Below are positions 52,578 through 61,640 of a DNA stretch of 64,000 nt, one piece after another; within the stretch, counting starts at the first letter, position 1, and each line of letters opens with the position of its first letter. Location: assembly GCA_019638395.1 (NCBI GenBank), contig JAHBTX010000005.1:372001-436000 (forward strand), written 5' to 3'. Source of the stretch: Cyclobacteriaceae bacterium. GTDB lineage: Bacteria; Bacteroidota; Bacteroidia; Cytophagales; Cyclobacteriaceae. The notes below the pieces were generated by a model, which did not search any database, was not told where the DNA came from, and saw only the letters and a program-made list of their open reading frames with translations. Position numbers and translations under genes: made by a program.

Positions 52578-53573
52578 ATGACATTAGCAGTAGTTGGAGC
52601 AACCGGCCTGGTAGGCCAGGAGGTGCTAAAGGTGCTGGAAGAGCGCCAGGTAGAATTTGATGAATTGTATTTAGTGGCATCTGCCAAATCGGTAGGGCAA
52701 AAGATAAAGTTTAAGGGTAAGGAATACAGTATAAAAAGTATGGAGGAAACGGTAGCCTTAGCTCCAGATATTGCCATCTTTTCAGCAGGTGGTGGTACTT
52801 CATTAGACTGGGCACCAAAGTTTGCCGAAAAAGGAACTGTTGTAATCGATAATTCATCGGCCTGGCGGATGGATCCTTCTAAAAAATTAGTGGTACCCGA
52901 AATAAATGGCTATACACTTACTAACGAAGACCTGATTATCGCCAACCCCAACTGTTCTACCATTCAAATGGTAATGGCGCTGGCACCGTTGCATAAAAAA
53001 TACAAGATCAAACGCATTGTGGTTTCTACCTATCAATCCGTTACTGGTACCGGCAAAGATGCCGTGCAGCAAATGATGGAAGAACGGCAAGGAATTACCA
53101 ATGGCATTAAAGTGTATCCGCACAAAATTGATATGAATGCATTGCCGCATATCGATTCTTTTCTGGACAATGGCTATACCAAAGAAGAAATGAAGATGGT
53201 GAACGAAACGCGCAAAATTTTAAATGATCAAACCATAGGCGTTACTTCCACTACGGTGCGCATTCCGGCTATTGGCGGACATTCTGAAGCCGTGAACGTT
53301 GAGTTCCATAGCGACTTCGATCTGAAAGACGTACGCGAAACATTAGAGAATACTCCGGGTGTTATTGTACAAGACGATGTGAAGAACAACATCTATCCTA
53401 TGCCCATCAACTCGCATGGTAAAGATGAAGTATTTGTTGGCCGCTTACGCAGAGATGAATCGCAGCCCAATACGTTAAACATGTGGGTAGTAGCGGACAA
53501 CCTGCGCAAAGGTGCCGCCACCAATGCCGTGCAGATTGCTGAGTTTTTGATGGAGAAGAGTATGGTGTCTTAA
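52578..53573 (+). CDS. asd: aspartate-semialdehyde dehydrogenase (331 aa)
   Basis: Asd reduces aspartyl phosphate to aspartate semialdehyde, the branch point to lysine, threonine and methionine. NADP-binding VVGATGLVGQEVLKVLEERQ, the catalytic Cys 126 in NPNCSTIQMVMAL, STYQSVTGTGKDAVQQM, and the His in IGGHSEAVNVEF. The frame opens at 52530, but I start at ATG 52578 (MTLAVVGATG), the normal position. It is divergent from the lamin-tail gene; a terminator follows. Confidence 0.97.
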   Translation: MTLAVVGATGLVGQEVLKVLEERQVEFDELYLVASAKSVGQKIKFKGKEYSIKSMEETVALAPDIAIFSAGGGTSLDWAPKFAEKGTVVIDNSSAWRMDPSKKLVVPEINGYTLTNEDLIIANPNCSTIQMVMALAPLHKKYKIKRIVVSTYQSVTGTGKDAVQQMMEERQGITNGIKVYPHKIDMNALPHIDSFLDNGYTKEEMKMVNETRKILNDQTIGVTSTTVRIPAIGGHSEAVNVEFHSDFDLKDVRETLENTPGVIVQDDVKNNIYPMPINSHGKDEVFVGRLRRDESQPNTLNMWVVADNLRKGAATNAVQIAEFLMEKSMVS

Positions 53574-53592
53574 AATTTATATTGGAAGTGTA

Positions 53593-53628
53593 AAAAGGAA
53601 ATCTTCATGGTTTCCTTTTTTTATTTTT
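53593..53628 (+). terminator. Rho-independent terminator of asd
   Basis: AAAAGGAAA / TTTCCTTTT, 9-bp stem with a 9-base loop, followed by TTTTATTTTT. Confidence 0.85.
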
Positions 53629-53635
53629 AATTAAT

Positions 53636-53731
53636 GTGAGCCACAACTGGCTTGCGCAAGGCGTATTAGCCGATGAAAATGCAAGTCCGCGTGGTTTGGG
53701 CAGTTTACTTAATTTACAGAAGAAAATATAA
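53636..53731 (+). pseudogene. possible gene remnant at the left edge of the AT-rich Lnt-like island
   Basis: A GTG frame of 31 codons (SHNWLAQGVLADENASPRGL in part, ending QKKI) runs into the first codons of the Lnt-like gene in another frame. The base composition matches the surrounding genome and not the AT-rich island. I recognise no family; it may be the end of a native gene cut when the island arrived, or chance. Confidence 0.2.
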
Positions 53732-54929
53732 ACTGCTTTTCTCTTTAATTACATTCGTTCTTTCTTGGTTAAGTGTTGAGTTTATATCAATCAGAACTGG
53801 AATTCCAAATCCTTGGTTTCAATTAGGCAATGCACTTGCGGCTCAACCGCAATTAATCCAGTTTTATGAATATACTGGTGTTCTAGGAGGAACTATCTGG
53901 ATTCTTTTATCAAACTGTTTACTTTTCCTTTTTCTATCTTCATTATTGAAAGGGAAGAAGAGTAATTTAATATTACAGTTATCAGCTTTTTTGTGCCTAC
54001 TTCTATCACCAATTTTAATTTCAAGTCAAATAGTATTTATTCCAGATAGTTATAATGAGGAGGTACTGATTATTAATACTCATCAATCGGATAAAAGTAT
54101 CTTAAAGGTAAGTTTCACTGAATTGCTATCTGAAAGTGTCAATAATATTTCAGAGAAAACAAAATACATAATATGGCCGGAGAGTATTTTCGAATCTATG
54201 ATTTCAATAGCTAACATTGAAAAATCAGCAATTGTAAGAGATGTCCAGAAGGGTTTAATCAAAAATGACTCAGTAATATTTGTATGTGGCCTAGTACTAT
54301 CAGATAATGACATTATTTACAATACCGCTTTAACAATAAATTCAGAGAATGTAAGCATCTATAAGAAAAGACAAATAGCCCCATTCTCAGAATATAAACC
54401 TTTGTTTATTGGAACCTTGAAAATGTTTAATTGGTCTGACTATGAAATTAGCCCAGGTCATGAGATAATGAGAGAAAACAATAGAATAAGTGTTAATATT
54501 TGCTATGAGTCGATATTTGGTGAATTGATCGCGAAGAATTGTTACAGCACAAAAGGGAAAGCTATAGCATTAATTTCAAACGAAGTATGGACTACTGGGG
54601 CATCAAAACTTCTGTTAAAAATATGTTCGATGAGAGCTATAGAAAATAGAAAATATATTTTGCGTTCGACTAACAGCGGAATAAGTTCAGTTATAAAGCC
54701 TGATGGAAGTATAATGGCTTACTCGGATAGTAAGAAATCTTTAAGTCATTTAAAGGCAGAGATATTTACAAATAGCTACATCACTTTTTATATGCGAAAT
54801 GGAGACTATATAGGATTTCTGTCAATTACTGTACTCATGGTTTTAATTTGTTTTACTACAATTTTTTCTTTTGTAAGAACTCCAAAGATTTATGTGGATT
54901 TCTTCCTAATAAGTCAAAAAGACACTTAG
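53673..54929 (+). CDS. Lnt-like apolipoprotein N-acyltransferase homologue, N-terminally short (418 aa)
   Basis: The catalytic nitrilase domain is complete: Glu in IIWPESIFES, Lys in YKKRQIAPFSEYKP and Cys in NICYESIFGEL, equal to the Lnt triad, followed by SNEVWTTGASKLLLK and RAIENRKYILRSTNSGIS. PWFQLGNALAAQPQLIQFYE and YTGVLGGTIWILLSN are typical of Bacteroidota Lnt. The usual first ~100 residues, with the first membrane helices, are missing; only three TM segments precede the catalytic domain, plus one at the C-terminus. The gene is strikingly AT-rich (about a third GC by eye) against its neighbours, a sign of transfer. Lnt N-acylates lipoproteins; this copy may be a degraded or specialised paralogue. 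Confidence 0.75.
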   Translation: MKMQVRVVWAVYLIYRRKYKLLFSLITFVLSWLSVEFISIRTGIPNPWFQLGNALAAQPQLIQFYEYTGVLGGTIWILLSNCLLFLFLSSLLKGKKSNLILQLSAFLCLLLSPILISSQIVFIPDSYNEEVLIINTHQSDKSILKVSFTELLSESVNNISEKTKYIIWPESIFESMISIANIEKSAIVRDVQKGLIKNDSVIFVCGLVLSDNDIIYNTALTINSENVSIYKKRQIAPFSEYKPLFIGTLKMFNWSDYEISPGHEIMRENNRISVNICYESIFGELIAKNCYSTKGKAIALISNEVWTTGASKLLLKICSMRAIENRKYILRSTNSGISSVIKPDGSIMAYSDSKKSLSHLKAEIFTNSYITFYMRNGDYIGFLSITVLMVLICFTTIFSFVRTPKIYVDFFLISQKDT

Positions 54930-54943
54930 GGTTTTAGGTTTAA

Positions 54944-55003
54944 GCCACCATAATTTTAGTTGGTTAAGAACGACCTTCGCTTATGTGATAACGAAACTAG
55001 TTT
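54944..55003 (+). pseudogene. diverged duplicate of the 5' end of the cryptochrome gene
   Basis: 54944-55003 aligns with 55056-55114 (the first codons of the cryptochrome gene). An 18-base core, AAGAACGACCTTCGCTTA, is identical at 54966-54983 and 55079-55096. The duplicate reads VKNDLRLCDNET in one frame, against FKNDLRLHDNET in the gene, but has stops before and a changed frame after it. It borders the AT-rich Lnt-like gene. Confidence 0.8.
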
Positions 55004-55051
55004 AATCTTTATTTTCATTAAACCAAATCCCATCATACGCGTTCTTCAACC

Positions 55052-56353
55052 ATGCCCACCACAATTCTGGTTTGGTTTAAGAACGACCTTCGCTTACACG
55101 ATAATGAAACCTGGTACCGCGCCTGCCAGCAAGCCGATTGGGTAATTCCGCTTTACGTTTTTGACCCCCGGCAGTTTGCACATCATAAACTCGGGTTTCC
55201 GCGCTCCGGATCTTTCCGAACCCAATTTTTAATCGAATCCGTAACGGCCTTACAGGAAAAATTAATGCAAGCAGGCTCAAATCTGATTGTTCGGTTTGGT
55301 TTACCAGAGTTCATTATACCTGAAATTTGTACCGAAAATAAAGTTTCGCATGTCTTTATCGGTAGCGAGGTTGCGAGTGAGGAAGTAAGTATTCTTAATT
55401 CCTTGACCCGCGCGCTTGGCAGTAAAAAGGTGGGTGTTCAAACCTTTGATACCTCCACACTTATTCACCCCAATCATTTACCTTTTGCGTTGGCGAACCT
55501 TCCCAATCAGTTTACTCTATTTCGCAAACAAGTAGAACGCAATTGGATCGTGCAACCTCTGTTTGAAGAACCCGAAATTAAATCGTTGCCACAACTTGAA
55601 CCCGGTACAATCCCCAACCTGAAAGAGTTGGTATTACCAGCTATAACACCTGACCTTCGTAGTGTAATTACCTACAAAGGTGGCGAGGCCGAAGCACACC
55701 AGCGATTGAAAGAATACATCTGGGATAAAGACTTGCTAAAAGTGTATAAAGAAACCCGTAACGAATTAATCGGTCCGGATTATTCCTCCAAATTTTCACC
55801 TGCTTTAGCATTGGGGTGTATCTCGGCCCGAAGTATTTATTACGAAGTAAAAAAATATGAGTTCGATAGAGTAAGCAATGAATCCACGTATTGGCTAATC
55901 TTTGAATTACTGTGGCGCGATTACTTTCGGTTTGCTTCGCAAAAATATGGCTCCCGGATTTTTCAACGTTTCGGAATCAGCAATAAGCACATCAACTGGA
56001 AACATGACCTTGAAAAATTTAATGCATGGCGATTAGGTAAAACCGGTGTTGACTTTGTAGATGCTAATATGAAAGAACTGCTGCTTACAGGCTTTATGAG
56101 TAACCGCGGCCGCCAAAATGTGGCCAGCTATCTAACCAAAGATTTAGGTATCGACTGGCGCTGGGGAGCTGCCTGGTTTGAAAGTCAATTGATCGACTAC
56201 GATGCATGTAGTAACTGGCTGAACTGGGCCTATGTGGCCGGGGTGGGTAACGATCCACGACAAGACCGCTATTTTAATATTGAAAGCCAGGTAAGAAAGT
56301 ATGATCCGGATAGACTTTATATGAAATTATGGATAGGCAAGCAGGAATTTTGA
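55052..56353 (+). CDS. DASH-type cryptochrome / photolyase-family protein (433 aa)
   Basis: An N-terminal antenna-binding Rossmann domain (TILVWFKNDLRLHDNETWYR, QADWVIPLYVFDPR) and a C-terminal FAD domain: TYKGGEAEAHQRLKEYIWDK, YKETRNELIGPDYSSKFSPA, LALGCISARSIY, LLWRDYFRF and the near-invariant FVDANMKELLLTGFMSNRGR QNVASYL, then DWRWGAAWFESQLIDYD. These match cryptochrome DASH, which repairs single-stranded pyrimidine dimers or senses blue light. The C-terminus is slightly short. ATG 55052 is used; part of its first codons is duplicated upstream (54944-55003). Confidence 0.95.
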   Translation: MPTTILVWFKNDLRLHDNETWYRACQQADWVIPLYVFDPRQFAHHKLGFPRSGSFRTQFLIESVTALQEKLMQAGSNLIVRFGLPEFIIPEICTENKVSHVFIGSEVASEEVSILNSLTRALGSKKVGVQTFDTSTLIHPNHLPFALANLPNQFTLFRKQVERNWIVQPLFEEPEIKSLPQLEPGTIPNLKELVLPAITPDLRSVITYKGGEAEAHQRLKEYIWDKDLLKVYKETRNELIGPDYSSKFSPALALGCISARSIYYEVKKYEFDRVSNESTYWLIFELLWRDYFRFASQKYGSRIFQRFGISNKHINWKHDLEKFNAWRLGKTGVDFVDANMKELLLTGFMSNRGRQNVASYLTKDLGIDWRWGAAWFESQLIDYDACSNWLNWAYVAGVGNDPRQDRYFNIESQVRKYDPDRLYMKLWIGKQEF

Positions 56354-56395
56354 GGTGCGGAGAAGGACCGTCATCTTAAAATTCTTATAAATCAG

Positions 56396-56403
56396 TAGTT
56401 TTG
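56396..56403 (+). promoter_or_regulatory. -7 promoter element TAGTTTTG of lemA
   Basis: TAGTTTTG fits TAnnTTTG and lies 20 bases before the LemA ATG; the -33 box is not clear. Confidence 0.45.
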
Positions 56404-56423
56404 CATCGATAACAATAATTTAT

Positions 56424-57014
56424 ATGAGCAAAGGACTAATTACCGTTTTAGTAATTGTAGTTGTAATTGTGGTATTTGGTGGCGGTTTCTTTTTGTGGGG
56501 AACCGGAGTTTATGATAAGGCTGTTGGATCGCAGGAATCAGTGAACGAAGCTTTTGCTAACGTACAAGCTACCTATCAGCGCAGGGCAGATTTAATACCT
56601 AACCTGGTTGCAACCGTAAAGGAAGCAGCAGAAAATGAGCGCGGAATTTTAACCGCAGTAACACAGGCACGTGCCGGTATAGTTGATGCAAAAACTCCTG
56701 AGGATTTGGAAATAGCTGGCCGTAAAATCAACACCGCTATTAACCTGGCTTTCGAGGCTTATCCGCAAATCCGATCAACAGAAAATTTTCAAGAATTACA
56801 ATCGCAATTGGAGGGTACCGAAAATCGCATTAATGTAGCGCGGCAACGGTATAACGAAGCGGTAAAAGAATATAACACGTATGTGCGGGGCTTCTTCAAA
56901 CGATTTGCTTTAGGCCTTTTTGGCGGGGGCGAAGACTTTAGTGTGAAAAAAGGTTTTGAGGCTGCTGCCGGATCGGAAAATGCTCCGAGTGTTCAGGATG
57001 CTTTTAACAAGTAG
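56424..57014 (+). CDS. lemA: LemA family protein (196 aa)
   Basis: A membrane-anchored helical protein: N-terminal TM (about 5-27, ITVLVIVVVIVVFGGGFFLW), then the LemA signature YQRRADLIPNLVATVKEAAE, followed by LQSQLEGTENRINVARQRYN and a C-terminal FGGGEDFSVKKGFEA. LemA was found as a Listeria antigen presented by MHC and is widely conserved, but its function is not settled. It is usually paired with a TPM-domain protein; none is next to it here. A bidirectional terminator follows. Confidence 0.95.
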   Translation: MSKGLITVLVIVVVIVVFGGGFFLWGTGVYDKAVGSQESVNEAFANVQATYQRRADLIPNLVATVKEAAENERGILTAVTQARAGIVDAKTPEDLEIAGRKINTAINLAFEAYPQIRSTENFQELQSQLEGTENRINVARQRYNEAVKEYNTYVRGFFKRFALGLFGGGEDFSVKKGFEAAAGSENAPSVQDAFNK

Positions 57015-57050
57015 ATAGAACTTATACAAATAGCCGTTTGAAGTCAAAAA

Positions 57051-57080
57051 AAAGCCTGATCAGAAATGGCCAGGCTTTTT
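57051..57080. terminator. bidirectional terminator between lemA and infB
   Basis: AAAGCCTG / CAGGCTTT stem with an A-run before and T-run after. It separates the convergent lemA and infB transcripts. Confidence 0.85.
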
Positions 57081-57102
57081 TGTTGATTCCATTTTTTGGA
57101 GA

Positions 57103-59769
57103 TTATATCTTCTTCACCTCGCGGTTTTCATAGCTTTCAATTACATCGCCCACTTTAATATCCGCAAAGTTTTTAATGCTGATACCACAATCAAAGCCTG
57201 CCTTCACTTCGCTGGCATCATCTTTAAAGCGTTTCAGTGCTGTCATCTCACCAGAATATACCACAATGCCTTCGCGTATTAACCGAATCGGGTTGTTGCG
57301 TTTAATATAACCATCGGTAACCATCGAACCGGCTACCGTTCCTACTTTCGAAATCTTAAATACTTCGCGCACTTCGGCATTACCCACAATTACTTCTTCC
57401 ATCTCCTTCTCAAGCATACCTTCCATGGCCGCTTTAATCTCATCGATGGCATCGTAGATAATAGAATACAATCTGATTTCTATTTCTTCATTTTCGGCCA
57501 ACCTTCTTGCCGAAGCTGACGGTCGCACCTGGAAGCCAAGAATAATCGCATCGGAAGCCGAAGCCAACAACACATCTGATTCTGAAATCTGACCAACTCC
57601 CTTGTGGATAATTGCTACTGCTACCTTTTCAGTTGAAAGTTTCAGCAATGAGTCGGACAATGCTTCTACCGAACCATCTACATCACCCTTCACAATTACG
57701 TTTAGTTGTTTAAACGAACCAATAGCCAAACGTCTTCCTATTTCATCCAGGGTAATATGTTTCTTGGTGCGAATGCTTTGCTCGCGCAAAATCTGGCCGC
57801 GTTTGTTAGCAAGTTCACGTGCCTCGCGGTCGCTTTCCATTACCTGGAATTTTTCACCTGCTTGTGGTGCGCCATCCAGGCCCAATACCTGAACAGGCGT
57901 AGAGGGCCCAACTTTTTGCACGCGCTTGCCGGTATCATCAAACATAGCCTTTACACGGCCAAAATTAGATCCGGCAACCATTACATCACCAACACTCAGG
58001 CTTCCGGCCTGTACCATTAATGTGGTTACATACCCACGACCTTTATCAAGCGAGGCTTCAATAATAGATCCCACTGCGGCTTTATCGGGGTTTGCTTTTA
58101 AGTTTAGTATCTCGGCTTCGAGCAATACCTTTTCCAATAAATCGTCAATGCCTTGTCCGGTTTTTGCCGAAATGGCCTGGCATTGGTATTTACCACCCCA
58201 GTCTTCTACCAGTATATTAATTTTAGAAAGCGACTCTTTTACTTTTTCAGGGTTTGCACCTGGCTTATCAATTTTATTAATGGCAATAATAATTGGTACG
58301 CCCGCCACCTGTGCATGGTTAATAGCTTCTTTGGTTTGTGGCATCACATCATCGTCAGCAGCCACTACAATAATGGCTATGTCGGTAAGTTTTGCTCCCC
58401 TGGCACGCATGGCCGTAAACGCTTCGTGCCCGGGTGTATCCAAAAAGGCAATCTTATTTCCATTCTTGGTGGTTACATCGTACGCACCAATGTGCTGGGT
58501 AATGCCACCGGCTTCTGATGCCGTAACTTTTGTTTTGCGTATGTAGTCCAGCAACGAAGTTTTGCCATGATCTACGTGACCCATGATGGTTACAATGGGT
58601 GCGCGCTCCTGTAAATCTTCTTCTGCATCTTGTTCCTGCTCTTGCTCAACTTCCTCTTCGGTTGTGGTTGTAAATTGCACATCGTACCCAAACTCATCGG
58701 CAATTACCGTTATGGCTTCCGCATCGAGGCGTTGATTGATGGAAACAAACATACCCAAACCCATACAGGTGGAGATAACATCGTTTACCGAAACATTCAT
58801 GAGTGAGGCCAGGTCGTTTGCGGAAATAAACTCTGTTACCTTCAGTGTTTTGGATGACTCCTGCTCTTGTAACAAACGCTCTTCCTCTGCATCGGAAATT
58901 GCCTGTCGCTTTTCCTTGCGATATTTGGCACCGGTAACTTTCTTTTGATTTCCACTAAGCTTAGCAAGCGTTGCCCGAATCTGATCCTGAATTTCCTTAT
59001 CAGTAGGTTCGGCCTTTTGTTGCCGTGGTTGAAATGTTTTTTGACCGCGCTGCTGATTACCACCCGCAGGGGCTACCGGCTTACCCGTATCCAATCGCTT
59101 ACGTGGGCGTTTCTGTTGCGCGTTTTTATTCAGATCAGAAGAAGCAACCGGTTCTTTTTTCTTTTCTACCGGTAAAGCAATTTTATCAACTACTTTCAAA
59201 CCTTGTAGTTTGTCGGCTTTTGCTTTAATGGTTTCGAGTTCGGGTTGCGTGGGTTCTACTACTTTTTGCTTTTCAACTACCGCAATCGGTTCAACTACTA
59301 CCGGTTTTTCTTCCGGTTCAGGTTTGTCTTCTTTTTTAGGTTTCTTCTTGTCTTTATCGAGTTCTATTTTACCCAATACTTTAATGCCTTCCAGTTTTGG
59401 TTTTTCAACCTCTACTTTTTCAGATTTAGGTTCTTCTTTTGGTTTTACAATTTCTTTAGACCCCAGGTTTTTAATCAGCACACTTTCCTCCTCATCGGTT
59501 TTCTTGCGCACCACTACTTCGGGTTCAACTTTTGCAACCGGAGGTTCATTCAATTTAATACCAATTGTTAAGCCTGATGCTTCTGCCTTTTCAGATGCCG
59601 ATGATGCAAACTCTTTGGAAAGCATGGCAAACTGCTCGGCCGTAAGCTTTGCATTGGGATTATTTTCTACGCTAAACCCCTTCTTGGCCAAAAAATCCAA
59701 AATGGTATTGTGGCCCACATTGAGTTTGCGAGATGCTTGCCCCAGTCTTATGCCTTTTTCTTCTGCCAT
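57103..59769 (-). CDS. infB: translation initiation factor IF-2 (888 aa)
   Basis: IF-2 is the GTPase that places fMet-tRNA on the 30S subunit. An N-terminal IF2_N domain ([20 protein letters not shown]), a Lys/Glu/Pro-rich linker (about 60-300) and the G domain: [20 protein letters not shown] (G1), [15 protein letters not shown] (G3), [11 protein letters not shown] (G4), then domains II-IV ([38 protein letters not shown]). The linker is long, as in Bacteroidota. Third gene of the rimP-nusA-infB operon, 53 bases after nusA. Confidence 0.98.
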   Translation of the reverse strand: MAEEKGIRLGQASRKLNVGHNTILDFLAKKGFSVENNPNAKLTAEQFAMLSKEFASSASEKAEASGLTIGIKLNEPPVAKVEPEVVVRKKTDEEESVLIKNLGSKEIVKPKEEPKSEKVEVEKPKLEGIKVLGKIELDKDKKKPKKEDKPEPEEKPVVVEPIAVVEKQKVVEPTQPELETIKAKADKLQGLKVVDKIALPVEKKKEPVASSDLNKNAQQKRPRKRLDTGKPVAPAGGNQQRGQKTFQPRQQKAEPTDKEIQDQIRATLAKLSGNQKKVTGAKYRKEKRQAISDAEEERLLQEQESSKTLKVTEFISANDLASLMNVSVNDVISTCMGLGMFVSINQRLDAEAITVIADEFGYDVQFTTTTEEEVEQEQEQDAEEDLQERAPIVTIMGHVDHGKTSLLDYIRKTKVTASEAGGITQHIGAYDVTTKNGNKIAFLDTPGHEAFTAMRARGAKLTDIAIIVVAADDDVMPQTKEAINHAQVAGVPIIIAINKIDKPGANPEKVKESLSKINILVEDWGGKYQCQAISAKTGQGIDDLLEKVLLEAEILNLKANPDKAAVGSIIEASLDKGRGYVTTLMVQAGSLSVGDVMVAGSNFGRVKAMFDDTGKRVQKVGPSTPVQVLGLDGAPQAGEKFQVMESDREARELANKRGQILREQSIRTKKHITLDEIGRRLAIGSFKQLNVIVKGDVDGSVEALSDSLLKLSTEKVAVAIIHKGVGQISESDVLLASASDAIILGFQVRPSASARRLAENEEIEIRLYSIIYDAIDEIKAAMEGMLEKEMEEVIVGNAEVREVFKISKVGTVAGSMVTDGYIKRNNPIRLIREGIVVYSGEMTALKRFKDDASEVKAGFDCGISIKNFADIKVGDVIESYENREVKKI

Positions 59770-59822
59770 GCCCCAAATATCGCTATTTAAATTGTTTTTC
59801 GTTGATTTTATTACTGTTAAGC

Positions 59823-61064
59823 CTATTCAAACTCCTTCTTCAAAACCGTTAACACACTGTCAATTGTTTCTTCTTCCAGATCGGTTCTACGTGCCAGTTC
59901 TTCTTTGTTAAGGTTAAGCACACTTTTGGCTGAATCAAGCCCGATGCGCTTAAGTTCATCTATCACCCAGCTTTCAATTTCATCGCTGAACTCGTCCAGA
60001 TCAACATCTTCTTCTTGCTCGCCATCGGTTTCGCGGAACACATCTATTTCCATACCTACCAGGCGGCTGGCTAGTTTAATATTAAGCCCGCCTTTACCAA
60101 TTGCCAACGAAACCTGATCTGGTTTTAAAAACACCGATACGCGGCTATTTTCTTTATCGATTTTAATGCTTACAATTTTTGCCGGGCTTAGTGCGCGCTG
60201 TATGTACAACTCTAAGTTTTCGGTGTAGTTGATCACATCAATGTTTTCATTTTGAAGTTCGCGCACGATGGAGTGAATACGTGAACCTTTCATACCCACG
60301 CAAGCCCCTACAGGATCGATGCGGTCATCGTACGATTCAACCGCTACTTTGGCTCGCTCGCCCGGCTCACGAACAACCTTTTTAATGGTAATTAAACCAT
60401 CATAAACTTCTGGAACTTCCTGTTCGAACAAACGCTCTACAAATGCAGGTGCTGTGCGCGATAAAATAATTTTCGGGCTTCCGTTCACCATATCTACCTT
60501 GTGTACTACCGCCCGTACGTTTTCGCCTTTGCGATAACGGTCTTTTTGTATTTGTTCATTGCGCGGAATGGAGATTTCATTTCCTTCAGCATCAATCAAC
60601 AGCACTTCGCGACTCAGCACCTGGTAAACTTCACCCGTAATAATTTCACCCACCAGGTCTTTATACTTTTGATATAGAATGTCCTTCTCCAAATCCTTTA
60701 CTTTCTGCATCAGGGTTTGGCGTGCAGTGGTTACAGCCCTGCGGCCAAAGTCTTCCAGGTAAATCTGTTCGGCTACTTCTTCGCCTACTTCAAAATCTTC
60801 TTCGATTTTGCGGGCTTCGGTTAAGCTGATTTTATCGTGATCCCAGATGTCTTCTGAATCATCATCCACAATCTCGCGAAAGCGCCAGATTTCCAGATCG
60901 CCTTTGTCGGCATTTACAATTATGTCGAAGTTATCGTCTTCCACATATTTTTTACGAATCATATTCCGGAACACATCTTCCAGAATACGAATCATAGTGG
61001 GGCGATCGATGTTTTTTTGTTTCGCAAAATCTGCAAACGATTCAATCAGTGTTGACGCATCCAT
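59823..61064 (-). CDS. nusA: transcription termination/antitermination factor NusA (413 aa)
   Basis: NusA modulates pausing, termination and antitermination. The N-terminal RNA-polymerase-binding domain ([20 protein letters not shown]), S1 domain ([20 protein letters not shown]), KH domains with [19 protein letters not shown] and [20 protein letters not shown]; Asp/Glu-rich acidic stretch and one helix-hairpin-helix-like C-terminal segment. The C-terminus is shorter than in E. coli (no two AR repeats). It starts nine bases before rimP's end and is the middle gene of the operon; in E. coli this operon is autoregulated by NusA. Confidence 0.98.
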   Translation of the reverse strand: MDASTLIESFADFAKQKNIDRPTMIRILEDVFRNMIRKKYVEDDNFDIIVNADKGDLEIWRFREIVDDDSEDIWDHDKISLTEARKIEEDFEVGEEVAEQIYLEDFGRRAVTTARQTLMQKVKDLEKDILYQKYKDLVGEIITGEVYQVLSREVLLIDAEGNEISIPRNEQIQKDRYRKGENVRAVVHKVDMVNGSPKIILSRTAPAFVERLFEQEVPEVYDGLITIKKVVREPGERAKVAVESYDDRIDPVGACVGMKGSRIHSIVRELQNENIDVINYTENLELYIQRALSPAKIVSIKIDKENSRVSVFLKPDQVSLAIGKGGLNIKLASRLVGMEIDVFRETDGEQEEDVDLDEFSDEIESWVIDELKRIGLDSAKSVLNLNKEELARRTDLEEETIDSVLTVLKKEFE

Positions 61065-61073
61065 AGTTGTTAA

Positions 61074-61544
61074 CTATTTAAAAGAGACCATTACAATTGC
61101 TTTTTCTATTTCGCTATAGGGTATTTCTACCACGTTCAGTTCTGTTTTCTTGCCCTTTATTACCGTTTCAATTTCCAGGTTTACCAAAGTTTCATTGGCC
61201 GCTATCAATTTGCCCTGGCGGATACTTTTATCTTTACCTACCACCTTTAAACCACGACCTACATTTTTTACATACTGGCGTTTCAATTTCAGAGGCTGAT
61301 CTAAACCTGGTGTGCCTACCTCCAGTAAGTAGTTTTCCTTAACCAAATCCAGTTTATCTAAATCTTCGGAAAGCGCGCGGCTCAAATCAGAACAATGGTC
61401 GATGGTAATTCCGTTGTCACCATCTACAAAAACAGAAACCTTGTGCGGCTTATGTTTACTGATTACCACATCCACTATAAAGTGGGCGGCATCCTTAAGG
61501 TGCGATTCGGCCAGTTCTTTTATTTTCCCTGCGATGTCCATCAA
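61074..61544 (-). CDS. rimP: ribosome maturation factor RimP (156 aa)
   Basis: RimP helps 30S maturation. DVVISKHKPHKVSVFVDGDN, GITIDHCSDLSRALSEDLDK and NYLLEVGTPGLDQPLKLKRQ are the family signature, then the SH3-like C-terminal domain. The start may be ATG 61544 or the next ATG (61541); the second is usual (MDIAGKIKELAES). It is the first gene of the operon, behind a promoter and an attenuator-like hairpin. Confidence 0.95.
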   Translation of the reverse strand: MMDIAGKIKELAESHLKDAAHFIVDVVISKHKPHKVSVFVDGDNGITIDHCSDLSRALSEDLDKLDLVKENYLLEVGTPGLDQPLKLKRQYVKNVGRGLKVVGKDKSIRQGKLIAANETLVNLEIETVIKGKKTELNVVEIPYSEIEKAIVMVSFK

Positions 61545-61558
61545 AAATTTCTATAAAC

Positions 61559-61586
61559 AAAGAGGGGACTTTTAGGTCCCCTCTTT
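61559..61586 (-). terminator. attenuator-like hairpin in the rimP-nusA-infB leader
   Basis: A perfect 11-bp stem AAAGAGGGGAC / GTCCCCTCTTT with a 6-base loop, followed on the minus strand by TTTGTTTAT. It lies between the promoter (61608-61637) and rimP, so transcripts starting there must pass it. It may also end read-through from uxs. Confidence 0.75.
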
Positions 61587-61607
61587 TGATTTTTTCAAGA
61601 AGTGGTG

Positions 61608-61637
61608 CAAAGGTATTAAAAAAATACTTTTGCGCAA
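61608..61637 (-). promoter_or_regulatory. promoter of the rimP-nusA-infB operon (TTG-N19-TACCTTTG)
   Basis: On the minus strand TTG (61635-61637), a 19-base spacer and TACCTTTG (61608-61615) match the Bacteroidota consensus closely. It begins three bases after the uxs stop. Transcription would start near 61602, giving a 55-60-base leader with the hairpin. Confidence 0.75.
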
Positions 61638-61640
61638 GTG

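Noticed and set aside
59210-59911. 233-residue frame opposite infB and nusA
   Set aside because: It is antisense to two certain genes and its Ser/Phe-rich sequence mirrors the Lys/Glu-rich linker of IF-2.
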